From the NCBI GenBank assembly GCA_002398365.1, contig DGYK01000021.1:103976-128825 (forward strand): a DNA stretch of 24,850 nucleotides. The letters are read 5' to 3'. Both the position numbers and the translations under genes were made by a program. Of the stretch, positions 1 through 9,274 are shown in pieces (within the stretch, counting starts at the first letter, position 1; every line of letters begins with the position of its first letter). A model generated the notes under the pieces. That model was not told the DNA's origin and made no database searches. It saw nothing but the letters and a program-made list of their open reading frames with translations. Source of the DNA: Flammeovirgaceae bacterium UBA5008 (lineage in GTDB: Bacteria; Bacteroidota; Bacteroidia; Cytophagales; Cyclobacteriaceae).

Positions 1-1
1 T

Positions 2-3000
2 AATGAATCGAAGGCAAAGCCACTGCAGCAGCAAATGATTGATTTGTATCTGCACGAACTGCAACAAATGCTGGGGATTTGTTTGGACGCCAGTTGTCCT
101 CCTGATAAAATTATACGATTTAAGAAAGTAGAGATTGATATCGGCACTATCGATATTGAGGATATTCGGTCACAATGGCCACAGCGGGTAGTAAACGCAT
201 TACGGTTGGCACTGACTGATGCATTGCGAAATACAGTGGCCAATGGAGTAGAAATCACAACCATTCCCTCCGGTCAATTGGATGTATTAGCTCATTATTT
301 TCGGTTTGGCTATTTGCCCTGGAGTGATCATCAAACCAATGTGGTAGCATTATTAGAAAACACGGTTAAACATGAGCCAAATGCATTAGCTCATTTAATG
401 CGAACGCTGGGCGCTTCATGGACGGTTCGTGCGCGCATCGTTGAGCGATTCAATAGCGATCGATTATGTCAATTAGTAAGTGTCTTAGAGCCACGATATG
501 CCAATGACTTGATTGCATATCATTCCTATTTGTTAAAACTCAATCAGCAAGAGGATATTGTTGAGGCACAACAAAGCGCACTCGAGAAGACGTTGTGGCT
601 ATTTGTATTTAACTACCTGTTGGTAGAACGGGACTCCGTATTCAATGCGAAAAGTTATGCGAAGAGCATATTGCAACAGTTTGCCTTTCATTTCAACATC
701 GCATTCGATGACTTGGTGTCGTTGATTGTTGCTGCTTTGCCAAAATGGAAAGGAGTATTACCATCGCCATTTGCCGGAGTAATTACTGAGATACATCATG
801 AATTTCCGGGGATTAAAAATGTAATATCACTTGAAGAGAACAATTTAAGGACAAAAATCGAAACATCGGACGGTTTGAGTCATACGATTCAAAGGATGAG
901 TGAGGAAGCAGAAGTCAAGGAAGAAACACTGACCAGTTTTATTCATGAAATTAAACGCTATCGAAACAAGGCTCCTATTATTTCGAATCTTCTGACGAAG
1001 AGCCATGAGCGACTGGCTTCGCAGCTAGTTCGGTATCTTTTGCCGGAACAGGCAGACAAGATCGAGGCTTATCACGCCTGTTTAGTATCAGTTCACCGCT
1101 ATGACCCACTCGCCAATATATCTCAGCGAGAGGTCATCAATACCATGTGGACGCTGATCATTTCACATTTGCTGGATACACAAGGATCCTATTTCAATCA
1201 AAAGTATTTTTTGAAGGCGCTGATTCATAATACCGCAGCGCATTACAATTTATCCGAGCAGGTATTCTTAAAAAAATTGTTAAAGGCTAAAGATGCATTG
1301 AAAGTGTTGCCTTTTGCCATCAGTGGGTTTCTTCAATTCATCGAGGAGATTTATCATGAGTCGACTGGCATGCTTTACGTTTCTGACTCAAGAAAGAAAC
1401 ACAAGAAGAAAAATCGATCCCTTCTTCAGCAAATAGAAATGGCATGGAAGCAATTACAAGATCATACAGGGCCTCAGGACATTCAACTGGCAGCATGGAT
1501 TCATCAGGGTTTGCAAACAGAGCCTGTTCAATTGGCGAAAGTGATCAAAAAACACTTGGACAATGTTCATATACGAAAGCAAATTGCCTCTATTTCTCAT
1601 AGCGATTTCCGGCAAATACTGGCACAGGTTGTGAAGTCGCCTACGGCAGAGAGGATGAGCCACGTTATGCTGTTTCTTGAAACAATTACAGATAAAATGC
1701 TTCCTTTCTTTGGCAGTGAAGCAAAGTACCGATTAGCGATCAATGATACCATGCTGGAAGTAGCACATTCGTTGAAGGGCACCATGCGTGAGTCAGACTT
1801 GGTTCAATCGATTCTAGAAATCCTCACCTCCAGATACCGTTCACTTCAGGTAAATGAACTGTTGATGTTGTACACTGCATTTACAAATAAATCGTTGCGT
1901 GAGGAGAATAACTCTTTTTCTGATCAGCCGATTATTCAAAAGAACCATTTGCAAGAATCCGGACAACGATTGGAGAATTATATGCAGGCGGTGATCGAGC
2001 AGCCTTCATTCCAACAACTGCGCGAAGGGGGATTTCAATCAGTTGACGAGGCTATTCAATTTTTCAATACCCATCACTCGGATCAACTTTATCGAGTGTT
2101 GCGTAAGGCGAACCCTCAGCAGCGAGAGAAATTTGTTGCTTCTCTTTCAGTCGATACACGCAAGGCTTTATGGAATTCAAATCCACACATCCAGCGCACG
2201 GATCATTATTTATGGTGGAAGGAGTGGAGCAAAATTCTGGTGGGATATAATAGGGCAGAGGAAATGCTCGATGAGATTGGAAAACTAATCTTTACCGCGG
2301 CTATTTCTAATACTTCGATTACGCATCAGTCCACATTGCGTTCACTCTTGCGATTAGTGCGCCACTACCGGTTACCCAATATATTTTTAGAGCGTTTGAT
2401 TCATTGGTCACTACCGGCTTTAGGAGATGCCACCGAATCCATTCGATTCATCGAACAGAAGGTGTTGCGATTAGCAGGCAAATCAGGTAAAGAGGATGAG
2501 AGTAAAACTAAGATGAAAATCTTGCGGGAATCGGCAGAACAAGTAAAGCGATTGTCCAAGGAGACACAAGCTGTCTCATGCGATCGTGAATTAGAACCTG
2601 TGTTTATTTCCAATGCAGGTCTGGTACTGGTCCATCCCTACTTTCAATTTTTGTTTGATCAATGTCACCTATTGGATAAGAAGGATTTTAAAGATGAACG
2701 AAGTCGTGCGCGTGCAATTGTGTTGATGCATTATGCGGTAACGGGAAATGAAGACTTCCGAGAAGAGGATTGTATGTTATATAAACTATTATGTGGCATG
2801 CCAATGAATGCCGTGACGACCTCCGTAAAACTTAAGCGTAAAGAGAAGAAGCTGGTGAATGAGATGTTATCCGTGTTGACGACACATTGGCCGGTGATCA
2901 GTAACAGTACACCCGATGAAGTTCGTGGCAACTGGTTGGTGCGTGACGGCAGACTATTGGAACATGAAGAGTTTTGGGAATTAACCATAGAGCGTAAACC

Positions 3001-3091
3001 CTATGATATCCTTCTGGACAGCCTGCCCTTTACGCTCAGCCCAGTTAAGTTTTCGTGGATGTCCAAGCGACTTAGTATTTATTGGTTATAG
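2..3091 (+). CDS. eCIS tape-measure protein (Afp14/CIS_TMP type), 5' end missing
   Basis: The frame is open to the left edge, so the true start lies outside the window; the first visible Met is at 35 (1018 aa from there). It is a contractile-injection-system tape-measure protein, which sets tube and sheath length during assembly. Visible family signs, numbered from that Met, are the N-terminal pattern CPPDKIIRFKKVEIDIG (21-37) and a long conserved C-terminal block (about 857-1018) with NAGLVLVHPYFQFLF, a LLCGMPM motif, and ERKPYDILLDSLPF before a WMSKRL end. Residues 143-238 and 326-420 are an internal repeat with pattern RLxxxLV...AYHxxL...W...LL...FNxK...AxHxN. Length fits the Bacteroidota members. 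The ATPase gene follows after 20 bp, so they are probably one operon. Family assignment is firm; the exact length role is inferred from Afp14. Confidence 0.93.
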   Translation, partial: NESKAKPLQQQMIDLYLHELQQMLGICLDASCPPDKIIRFKKVEIDIGTIDIEDIRSQWPQRVVNALRLALTDALRNTVANGVEITTIPSGQLDVLAHYFRFGYLPWSDHQTNVVALLENTVKHEPNALAHLMRTLGASWTVRARIVERFNSDRLCQLVSVLEPRYANDLIAYHSYLLKLNQQEDIVEAQQSALEKTLWLFVFNYLLVERDSVFNAKSYAKSILQQFAFHFNIAFDDLVSLIVAALPKWKGVLPSPFAGVITEIHHEFPGIKNVISLEENNLRTKIETSDGLSHTIQRMSEEAEVKEETLTSFIHEIKRYRNKAPIISNLLTKSHERLASQLVRYLLPEQADKIEAYHACLVSVHRYDPLANISQREVINTMWTLIISHLLDTQGSYFNQKYFLKALIHNTAAHYNLSEQVFLKKLLKAKDALKVLPFAISGFLQFIEEIYHESTGMLYVSDSRKKHKKKNRSLLQQIEMAWKQLQDHTGPQDIQLAAWIHQGLQTEPVQLAKVIKKHLDNVHIRKQIASISHSDFRQILAQVVKSPTAERMSHVMLFLETITDKMLPFFGSEAKYRLAINDTMLEVAHSLKGTMRESDLVQSILEILTSRYRSLQVNELLMLYTAFTNKSLREENNSFSDQPIIQKNHLQESGQRLENYMQAVIEQPSFQQLREGGFQSVDEAIQFFNTHHSDQLYRVLRKANPQQREKFVASLSVDTRKALWNSNPHIQRTDHYLWWKEWSKILVGYNRAEEMLDEIGKLIFTAAISNTSITHQSTLRSLLRLVRHYRLPNIFLERLIHWSLPALGDATESIRFIEQKVLRLAGKSGKEDESKTKMKILRESAEQVKRLSKETQAVSCDRELEPVFISNAGLVLVHPYFQFLFDQCHLLDKKDFKDERSRARAIVLMHYAVTGNEDFREEDCMLYKLLCGMPMNAVTTSVKLKRKEKKLVNEMLSVLTTHWPVISNSTPDEVRGNWLVRDGRLLEHEEFWELTIERKPYDILLDSLPFTLSPVKFSWMSKRLSIYWL

Positions 3092-3111
3092 CAACACTAT
3101 GAAATAGAAAA

Positions 3112-4545
3112 ATGAATACCATTCATCAATCCAATCAAGTAGCACTCCTGAACATAAATCATTTTGATTTTCCGCAGGCGTCTTTGTACGAAGAATCACC
3201 GAATACGATTCACGTGGCGGCCATTCTAAATGAGATCGATTGGTTTGTTAAAGTATTGGACTTTCGATTCACGAACTATTTTTCAGCTGAGCCATCTGAA
3301 TTGGAAATAGATAGTATTGAATCGCCCGATTTGACAACCGATCGCTCACACTATGCAGCTCTTGTGCGAGATTACAACCTGACAAATGATGAACGTCTCA
3401 CCATTTTGTTAGCCTCAATTCCCCACTTGCGTCCCAACTTATTGGATGTTTTCTTCACCAAGAATGCACACTTTGATCGACCCTTTTCTGAATTTGGAGG
3501 TGCGATCAATAAGAAGCATGCTGGTTTTATACCTACTGCCCAAACTCTTTATTTTCTGCTAGGGAAGGGAGCTGTCGAGAACCGCTATCGCGTAGAACAA
3601 ATACTTAATCCATCACATGCACTTATTCTACATGACTTTGTTCGGTTAGAGCAAACAGAAGCAAACGAGCCATTTCTAAGTCGGCCGTTGCTAACAAGTG
3701 AAGAGTTTGTTAATTACCTCTTCACGGGAAAATTTGCAGGGCCCGAAACCAGCGAAGCATTTCCGGCAAAGCGTGTTACCACACACTTGCAGTGGGACGA
3801 CTTGGTGGTGAGTAACGAAGTACGCGAAGAGATAGCACTGATGAAGCAGTGGATTAATAGTGAACATGAGCTGATGCAATGCGATGTGTTTCGAAAGCAC
3901 ATGAAGCCGGGCTATCGTGCCTTATTTTACGGACCACCTGGCACAGGCAAGACATTGACTGCCTGTTTAGTGGGTAAGTCTACGAATATGGATATGTATC
4001 GGGTAGATCTTTCATTGATTGTTTCGAAATACATCGGTGAGACAGAGAAAAACTTAGCACGATTGTTTGACTTGGCCGAGAAGAAAAAATGGATTCTATT
4101 CTTTGATGAAGCCGATGCATTGTTCGGAAAACGAACGCAAACCAGTTCCAGTAACGATCGATACGCGAATCAGGAAGTTTCCTACCTGTTACAACGAATA
4201 GAATATTTTCCGGGTGTAATTATTCTGGCATCTAATCTGAAAGCAAACATGGATGAAGCCTTCTCGCGTAGATTTCAATCCACTGTTTATTTCCCTATGC
4301 CCGATGCACCGCAACGCCTCACTCTTTGGCGACAATTTTTTACCGGACAATTTTACGCGTCAGCTAATTTAAAGCTTGAGCAAATAGCGGAGAAGTATGA
4401 ATTGTCCGGAGGATCGGCTATCAATGTATTTCGCTATGCTGTGCTGCGGGCGGCTAGCCGACAATCGAACCAGATTGAACTCGATGATTTGATGAAGGGT
4501 CTGCAGAAAGAATATCAAAAATATGGTAAGACAATAAATACATAG
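3112..4545 (+). CDS. eCIS AAA+ ATPase (Afp15/Pvc15 type)
   Basis: This 477-aa protein has an N-terminal, mainly helical domain of about 240 residues and a C-terminal AAA+ module. Walker A is GPPGTGKT (274-281), Walker B is ILFFDEADALFGKR (328-341, with D332 and E333), and the arginine-finger region is FSRRF (384-388). The C-terminal lid helices include a GGSAINV segment. In Afp, PVC and MAC-type loci an AAA+ ATPase of this kind is encoded directly after the tape-measure gene and is thought to help particle assembly or maturation. The gene lies 20 bp after the tape-measure stop. No clear Shine-Dalgarno site is seen; the start has an A-rich leader. A general CbxX/FtsH-like AAA+ protein would be the alternative, but the neighbour makes the eCIS role likely. 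Confidence 0.92.
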   Translation: MNTIHQSNQVALLNINHFDFPQASLYEESPNTIHVAAILNEIDWFVKVLDFRFTNYFSAEPSELEIDSIESPDLTTDRSHYAALVRDYNLTNDERLTILLASIPHLRPNLLDVFFTKNAHFDRPFSEFGGAINKKHAGFIPTAQTLYFLLGKGAVENRYRVEQILNPSHALILHDFVRLEQTEANEPFLSRPLLTSEEFVNYLFTGKFAGPETSEAFPAKRVTTHLQWDDLVVSNEVREEIALMKQWINSEHELMQCDVFRKHMKPGYRALFYGPPGTGKTLTACLVGKSTNMDMYRVDLSLIVSKYIGETEKNLARLFDLAEKKKWILFFDEADALFGKRTQTSSSNDRYANQEVSYLLQRIEYFPGVIILASNLKANMDEAFSRRFQSTVYFPMPDAPQRLTLWRQFFTGQFYASANLKLEQIAEKYELSGGSAINVFRYAVLRAASRQSNQIELDDLMKGLQKEYQKYGKTINT

Positions 4546-4644
4546 GTATATGAAGCATACAACCACATTCAATACCAGTTAATAAAATCATCTATTACGA
4601 TCGAAAAATTAATCATTCATTATAACCCATAAATTTTATAGACC

Positions 4645-7119
4645 ATGAGTAATCTTTTAAACAACCAGATAGGGCAGGCGCTGATCAGCGTAGGCAATGT
4701 CCTTCAACAACAAGAATTGACCGAGTTCAATACTTTACGTGGAGCCAAACTCAGCTTATACCATGCACACAGCATTACCTCAAAAGCAGAAGGTGAATTG
4801 CGTGAACATCAGGAGCAGAGCCAGCAGTCAGCAGAGCAAAACAAGATTGCAGCCATTGGAGTGAACGCCACTTCGAATGTGGTTGTGGCCGCAAAGGCAG
4901 CCGTGTTGGATGCTTCAAGCACTACCAGCAATGCAGCAGCGGCAGCAGCAAGCGTACAAAAAGCAGCAACGGCCCTCACCACACTGTCTGGCAACATTGC
5001 GACTACATTGGCAGTAGCGAATACATTAGACAAAGGAAGTAAAATTCAAACCTTAGTTGAAAAGGCGAATAAAGCAACCAATGAAGCAGCCAAGTTGGCG
5101 GAAGAAGCGAGTCTGATTGCACTGAACCTTACTATCGAAGCGTCACAATCCAGAGCTGCCAGTGTGGTGACACAGAGTGATGATGTAAAAAGCAAAATGG
5201 TTGCATTGCAAAAAGCATTGTCCGATACGTTCAGCAAGCAGCAAGATTTAATAACTGAAGATGAAGCCGCTGTAACGAGCGCGGTAGCGGATGAAAGTCA
5301 GCAGGCAGGAATATATAAAACCGCTTTGGCAGAAGATCAGGCATTACGCCAGTCAGCCGCATTTATCAATCGTTATATCAACAATAATCTCACAGTCAAA
5401 ATCAATGAGTTTAAGGGAGATGCCGGAGAAAATATGTCGGGTGATACTTTTACTCTCAGCTTTGCTCCGTTTAAAGATAGCGAAGGTGGATTGAAAATAA
5501 TTCATGAACATCGCCTGATTATCGTTAAGGCAGATGACGCGGTTGCGTTTAATGTGGAATCGGCTAAATCAACACCTGCAAAATATTATAGCCTTCCCAA
5601 CGCGCAGCTTGTAAATGGATTATATCAAAAGGATTTTTTCTTAGCCAATGTGAGCAATGAAATTGATTCCGATAACGAAAGCCTTTTGTTATCGTTGCAA
5701 TTTCCAAGCAAACCCATACTAGCAATAGACTACACCGGCCAACCGGTAGTAAGAGGAACCCCATACAAATTCTTCGTGTATGTTGTTTACACAACCGAAT
5801 ATCAATCAGAATACAACGATACCAATGGTTTGTTGAGTCTTCCTTCCGAATCATTTACACTTCGTACACCACTTCCGGTAGTGGCTGGTTCTGATATAGC
5901 AATGCAATTCTACCAAAAGAAAGGAGCCGATGCAATGCGAATGATTTTTAAGGTGCCAGCCAGCGAAATGAAATTGGGTAATGGTACTGATTTGAATGAG
6001 CTGATGGAATTCAGAGCATTCATTTTCAATAAAAACGATAAAGATGCATTTAATCGTAACAAAAAAACCGATGAACAAACGAAAGTTCTTTTTGAACTGG
6101 ATGACGAGTTCCGGTTAAGAGAGGAAGCTTATCAACAGGCAAAGATGGCATTTGAAACAGCACTTTCGCAAGAAGCACCCAAGTATGTGGTGCAACAGTG
6201 TAAAATGGAAATGGATATTGCGAAGGCACATTATCAGACAGCGAAAGCGAACTACAACAATCAAGTTGTTTTGATCGACCGCTGGAACGAGTCTAAGATC
6301 AGTGATTTTACATTTGATGTGGAGATCGCACAAACCATTCCGGCTTCCAATTATAGTGTGGCCACTTTGAACCCCCATCTGCGGAAGGAGTTGGAAAAAG
6401 AAGCAAAACATTTATCGCATGAAGTAGATAAATACACGGAAAAAATCCAGGCAAATGAAAATTGGCAGAAGAACCATCAAGAAGATTTTGAGGAGTTAAG
6501 CCGCAAAATTGATGCGGCCGTGAAAAAAGAAGAACCACTGCCAAACGATATTCAAGCCATTCAGCAAACCATTGCCGATAATATTTCCAAATTGGAGGCA
6601 TCGCTTAATCAGAAAGTCAACATTAAGTCCGAAGAAGAGGCAACGGCATTTAAAGAGCATCTCGGGGCAGAGAAAACAAAGCAGATTGAATTGCTGGAAT
6701 TGATCATTAAAGGTTTCCATGACCTGAAGGAAAAGGAGAACAGCGACTTTAAACTTTCCAAAGAGATTAATGAATGGCGTAGCAAACAAAAGAAGATAAG
6801 TACCGAAATTGTTCTTCATACAGCAGAGAAGAGCATGCTGCAAGATGAATTGGCGATGTTCCGTACGGAAAAAGCTGCGGTTGATTTGCTGTTGGAGAAG
6901 ATCAAAGGGGATGAAGCAGATACGTATGATTATTACGAAATCATTAATGAGGATGGCGATTTCACCGATAACTTCGGAGAGCCTTTGGTAGATGGCGATT
7001 CGTATTGCGTAGCCGTACTTTCCATGATTAAAACTACCGAGCCGGATGCGGCACCTTTGTTCCAAGGGACCTTGTCTGACTTCTCTGATGAAACCTTATT
7101 CAACCTAGAGCAAATTTAA
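4645..7119 (+). CDS. Large helical/beta mosaic protein of the eCIS locus, function unknown
   Basis: I do not recognise this 824-aa protein as a named family. It has no signal peptide. Residues about 20-245 are Ala/Thr/Ser-rich and strongly helical, with AAAAAAS at 97-103. About 250-470 is beta-rich, including a YKFFVYVVYTTEY strand near 374 like a fibronectin-III F strand. About 485-545 is a charged helical hairpin, then a short beta segment (551-575). About 577-765 is a long Lys/Glu-rich coiled coil, and the end (770-824) again carries a strand like FnIII (DSYCVAVLSM). It could be a beta-sandwich with helical insertions. It starts 99 bp after the ATPase stop and is followed 22 bp later by a second Ala-rich gene. 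The position suggests a structural, cargo or accessory part of the eCIS particle, which is inference only. Confidence 0.8.
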   Translation: MSNLLNNQIGQALISVGNVLQQQELTEFNTLRGAKLSLYHAHSITSKAEGELREHQEQSQQSAEQNKIAAIGVNATSNVVVAAKAAVLDASSTTSNAAAAAASVQKAATALTTLSGNIATTLAVANTLDKGSKIQTLVEKANKATNEAAKLAEEASLIALNLTIEASQSRAASVVTQSDDVKSKMVALQKALSDTFSKQQDLITEDEAAVTSAVADESQQAGIYKTALAEDQALRQSAAFINRYINNNLTVKINEFKGDAGENMSGDTFTLSFAPFKDSEGGLKIIHEHRLIIVKADDAVAFNVESAKSTPAKYYSLPNAQLVNGLYQKDFFLANVSNEIDSDNESLLLSLQFPSKPILAIDYTGQPVVRGTPYKFFVYVVYTTEYQSEYNDTNGLLSLPSESFTLRTPLPVVAGSDIAMQFYQKKGADAMRMIFKVPASEMKLGNGTDLNELMEFRAFIFNKNDKDAFNRNKKTDEQTKVLFELDDEFRLREEAYQQAKMAFETALSQEAPKYVVQQCKMEMDIAKAHYQTAKANYNNQVVLIDRWNESKISDFTFDVEIAQTIPASNYSVATLNPHLRKELEKEAKHLSHEVDKYTEKIQANENWQKNHQEDFEELSRKIDAAVKKEEPLPNDIQAIQQTIADNISKLEASLNQKVNIKSEEEATAFKEHLGAEKTKQIELLELIIKGFHDLKEKENSDFKLSKEINEWRSKQKKISTEIVLHTAEKSMLQDELAMFRTEKAAVDLLLEKIKGDEADTYDYYEIINEDGDFTDNFGEPLVDGDSYCVAVLSMIKTTEPDAAPLFQGTLSDFSDETLFNLEQI

Positions 7120-7141
7120 TTCACCATTAACTAAAATACGT

Positions 7142-7948
7142 ATGAATATTACAGCGATTCGAACTAACACATTACAAAACCTGATCCGTCAGTATAACGA
7201 TGCGACTACCATAGCCGCTACAGCGGATGCCGCCTACCAGTCCTATTCCAACAAAGCCGATATGTATCAGAATCTATACACACAGGCAGTAGCAAATACG
7301 ACTACCATAAATGGGCAATGGACCATGTTTCTTCAGTTGAAGTCGAGCCTCGCCTCACTCTCGCAAACATCCAATGATTGCAATTTAGTGGCCGATGTAT
7401 CGTATAACAACATCCAAAAATTGGTGAAGAAGTGGGAGCAAGTCATGCAGAAAACCGTAGAGGCTACCAATGCTATCAATTTAGCTTCCGACTACATAAC
7501 GAAAAGGAAGGCATCTAATCCATTGATCTCAAATGATCTGGTAAGCGATGCCACCACTACAGCAAAAAATGCGGCAACTGTTTTTACTGCAGTCGTGGCG
7601 GCACTCACCGCTACATTAAACACGCTTACGTCTGCGGCACAAGCAAAAAAATCAACCGAGTTGACGGGCCTCACCATTGATGTTTCTTCAGCCGCTTTGT
7701 TGATTCCCAAGGCAGAATTTTTCCATACGAACCAATCAGCACCACCACCAGCAGCACATAAACCGTTGGAAAAGACACTGGGCGATTTATTGAAAAATAC
7801 AAATGCGAAGCAAACGGCTGTGTTGGCAGCACTCAACAATGCCAATGCAGAGAAAGCCTCGGCCAAAGAAGCGTTAGATACCGCCAATGGAAGAGTGGCC
7901 TCTACACTCGCAGCGCTCAATTCAGCCAAAGCAGCCGTAGCCGCTTAG
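7142..7948 (+). CDS. Ala/Thr-rich coiled-coil protein of the eCIS operon, unknown
   Basis: This 268-aa protein has no signal peptide or membrane segment and is almost entirely helical, rich in Ala, Thr, Asn and Ser. A Pro/Ala hinge (SAPPPAAHKP, about 200-209) separates a long helical N-terminal part from a C-terminal coiled coil (about 210-268) with a heptad-like Ala/Leu pattern. Its composition and helical style resemble residues 20-245 of the 824-aa neighbour, 22 bp upstream, so the two may be relatives or partners. It is the last gene before a strong terminator and so closes the eCIS transcription unit. No catalytic motif is visible. A structural, tube-filling or chaperone-like role is conceivable but unproven. 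An antisense reading frame within it is only a shadow of its Ala codons. Confidence 0.8.
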   Translation: MNITAIRTNTLQNLIRQYNDATTIAATADAAYQSYSNKADMYQNLYTQAVANTTTINGQWTMFLQLKSSLASLSQTSNDCNLVADVSYNNIQKLVKKWEQVMQKTVEATNAINLASDYITKRKASNPLISNDLVSDATTTAKNAATVFTAVVAALTATLNTLTSAAQAKKSTELTGLTIDVSSAALLIPKAEFFHTNQSAPPPAAHKPLEKTLGDLLKNTNAKQTAVLAALNNANAEKASAKEALDTANGRVASTLAALNSAKAAVAA

Positions 7949-7957
7949 ATAAGATAG

Positions 7958-7994
7958 GTTAGTAGTGATTGCAAAATTACTGCTAACTTTTTTT
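7958..7994 (+). terminator. Strong rho-independent terminator closing the eCIS operon
   Basis: The arms GTTAGTAGTGATT (7958-7970) and AATTACTGCTAAC (7975-7987) pair over 13 bp with two G-U pairs, around a GCAA tetraloop (7971-7974), and seven T follow (7988-7994). It begins 10 nt after the stop of the 268-aa gene. Confidence 0.93.
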
Positions 7995-8034
7995 CCGAAT
8001 GGCAAGAACAAATTTTGTAACCACACCAATTCGT

Positions 8035-8637
8035 ATGAACGTCATTGAGAAAGCAAATATCCTCTATCATCACCGTCAATGGTTGCAACAGGAGCAAACG
8101 GATGCACAAAGAGTAGGATGGGTAGACGAGCGATCACAGCAAGAGCGCTTCAACGTTCTTGCCACTATTGCCGACTTGAGCGATCAGGTGATCATGGATG
8201 TAGGTTGTGGTCTGGGCGATCTAAAACCATTTCTCGATAAGCAGTTTCAGCATTTTGTCTATCTCGGTATTGATTTGGTACCCGAATATATTCAAGCTGC
8301 CAAACAGCGCTTTGAACATGAAAAAGATACTTCTTTTATAAATGCCGATTTTACAACAGATGGATTACCGGAAGTAGATTACGTGCTGGCCAGTGGCTCG
8401 TTCAGTTATCAAACCGATAATAAGATGTTAATCTACCTGGTGATTGAAAAATTGTACGATTGTGCGCGCAAAGGTTTTGCTTTCAATTTGCTGAATGAAG
8501 AAACCTACCCATCCACCGAAGTCATTAAGTCCTACAACAAGTACGAAGTGCTTGGTTACTGTTTGCGATTAGCCAACCGGGCTGAAATGAAGATGGGATA
8601 TTTGGAAAATGACTTTACAATTATGATGTATAAGTAA
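8035..8637 (+). CDS. Class I SAM-dependent methyltransferase
   Basis: Rossmann-fold methyltransferase of 200 aa from this start. Motif I is MDVGCGLGDL, a family hallmark, preceded by GWVDERSQQERFNVL, which matches the usual GW-x-S-x-xSQ-x-RF lead-in of this small-molecule or protein methyltransferase group. The motif II region is YLGIDLVPEYIQAAKQRF, and the motif IV area has LASGSFSYQ. The substrate cannot be told. An in-frame ATG at 7999 exists (212 aa), but it lies only 4 nt after the terminator T-tract, so a transcript starting after the terminator would hardly cover it. A weak -7-like box (AAATTTTG, one mismatch to TAnnTTTG) lies between the two starts, so 8035 is preferred. It sits between the eCIS operon and the putative cargo genes; a role in modifying either is possible but unsupported. 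Confidence 0.87.
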   Translation: MNVIEKANILYHHRQWLQQEQTDAQRVGWVDERSQQERFNVLATIADLSDQVIMDVGCGLGDLKPFLDKQFQHFVYLGIDLVPEYIQAAKQRFEHEKDTSFINADFTTDGLPEVDYVLASGSFSYQTDNKMLIYLVIEKLYDCARKGFAFNLLNEETYPSTEVIKSYNKYEVLGYCLRLANRAEMKMGYLENDFTIMMYK

Positions 8638-8704
8638 CTTTGAAGAGTTCAAAACAAGTGCGATTTTAAACTGGGAGTGAGTTTTGTAATGTAAAATTGA
8701 TAAG

Positions 8705-9274
8705 ATGGAAACAAGAAAAGTTCTGCACAGAAAGATGAACACTTGCGCTGACGTGCAAAAGAAAAGTAAAAGCGCGCTCGGTATTCAGCCCCCGATTTAT
8801 GGATTGGATGTTATTGATAGGCATTTAGTTAAACGCCAAGAGGTAGTACAGTTTGGAGTTTCGGGTAGTAAGGTTGCGGTATCTGGTGCAAAGAAGGCTA
8901 TTCCCGCGGTGGAAGCGGCAGCTCGAAAATGGCATCTTGACCAACACACTTTGCAGATATTATTGAGAGATAGAAACTATCTTACACATGGAACAAACAA
9001 CGAAGCTGTTGGCACACTTCAAACACCTAATAAGCCTCAAACTGGTTTAGACAGAACAAATCCCGCAGCAGAATCGGCTGTTTTTGGTTTGAATGATTGG
9101 CGGAACGCATATGGAAAGTACATTATTTTTTATAAGAAATCGGTTGGATGGCAAGCCAATGCACATGACCCGCTTACTTATTTGCATAGAGGTGAGCTCG
9201 AATCTGATCAGGCATGGGGCTGGGCATATCGCGATGACGTGGAGAAAGCTTCTAAGGCCAATAAAAAGGATTAG
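8705..9274 (+). CDS. Unknown 189-aa protein with cargo-like N-terminus
   Basis: I do not recognise a family in the body of this protein. The first 50 residues contain MNTCADVQKKSKSA and then GIQPPIYGLDVID followed by VVQFG. The next gene, which carries the eCIS core domain, has VSPPSSGISFVD and VQRK at the same place, so the two share a PPxxG[LI]xx[VI]D motif. After a Gly/Ala/Val segment (about 52-75) the rest is mixed alpha/beta with many Trp, Tyr and His residues (HLDQHTL, NYLTHGTNN, YLHRGELESDQAWGWAY). There is no signal peptide, membrane helix or HExxH. The start could also be the Met codon at 8735. It lies 67 bp after the methyltransferase and 64 bp before the core-domain gene. A small eCIS cargo or an effector-associated protein is the best guess. 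Confidence 0.72.
   Translation: METRKVLHRKMNTCADVQKKSKSALGIQPPIYGLDVIDRHLVKRQEVVQFGVSGSKVAVSGAKKAIPAVEAAARKWHLDQHTLQILLRDRNYLTHGTNNEAVGTLQTPNKPQTGLDRTNPAAESAVFGLNDWRNAYGKYIIFYKKSVGWQANAHDPLTYLHRGELESDQAWGWAYRDDVEKASKANKKD

Noticed and set aside
6496..7065. 189-aa antisense reading frame
   Set aside because: It lies wholly inside the 824-aa gene over its coiled-coil region and has no start context or family features.
7492..7929. 145-aa antisense Ala-rich reading frame
   Set aside because: It is an artefact of GC-rich Ala codons in the 268-aa gene on the other strand.
8639..8653. TTTGAA-GAG-TTCAAA hairpin after the methyltransferase
   Set aside because: Only 6 A/T-rich pairs and no T-tract; too weak to call a terminator.
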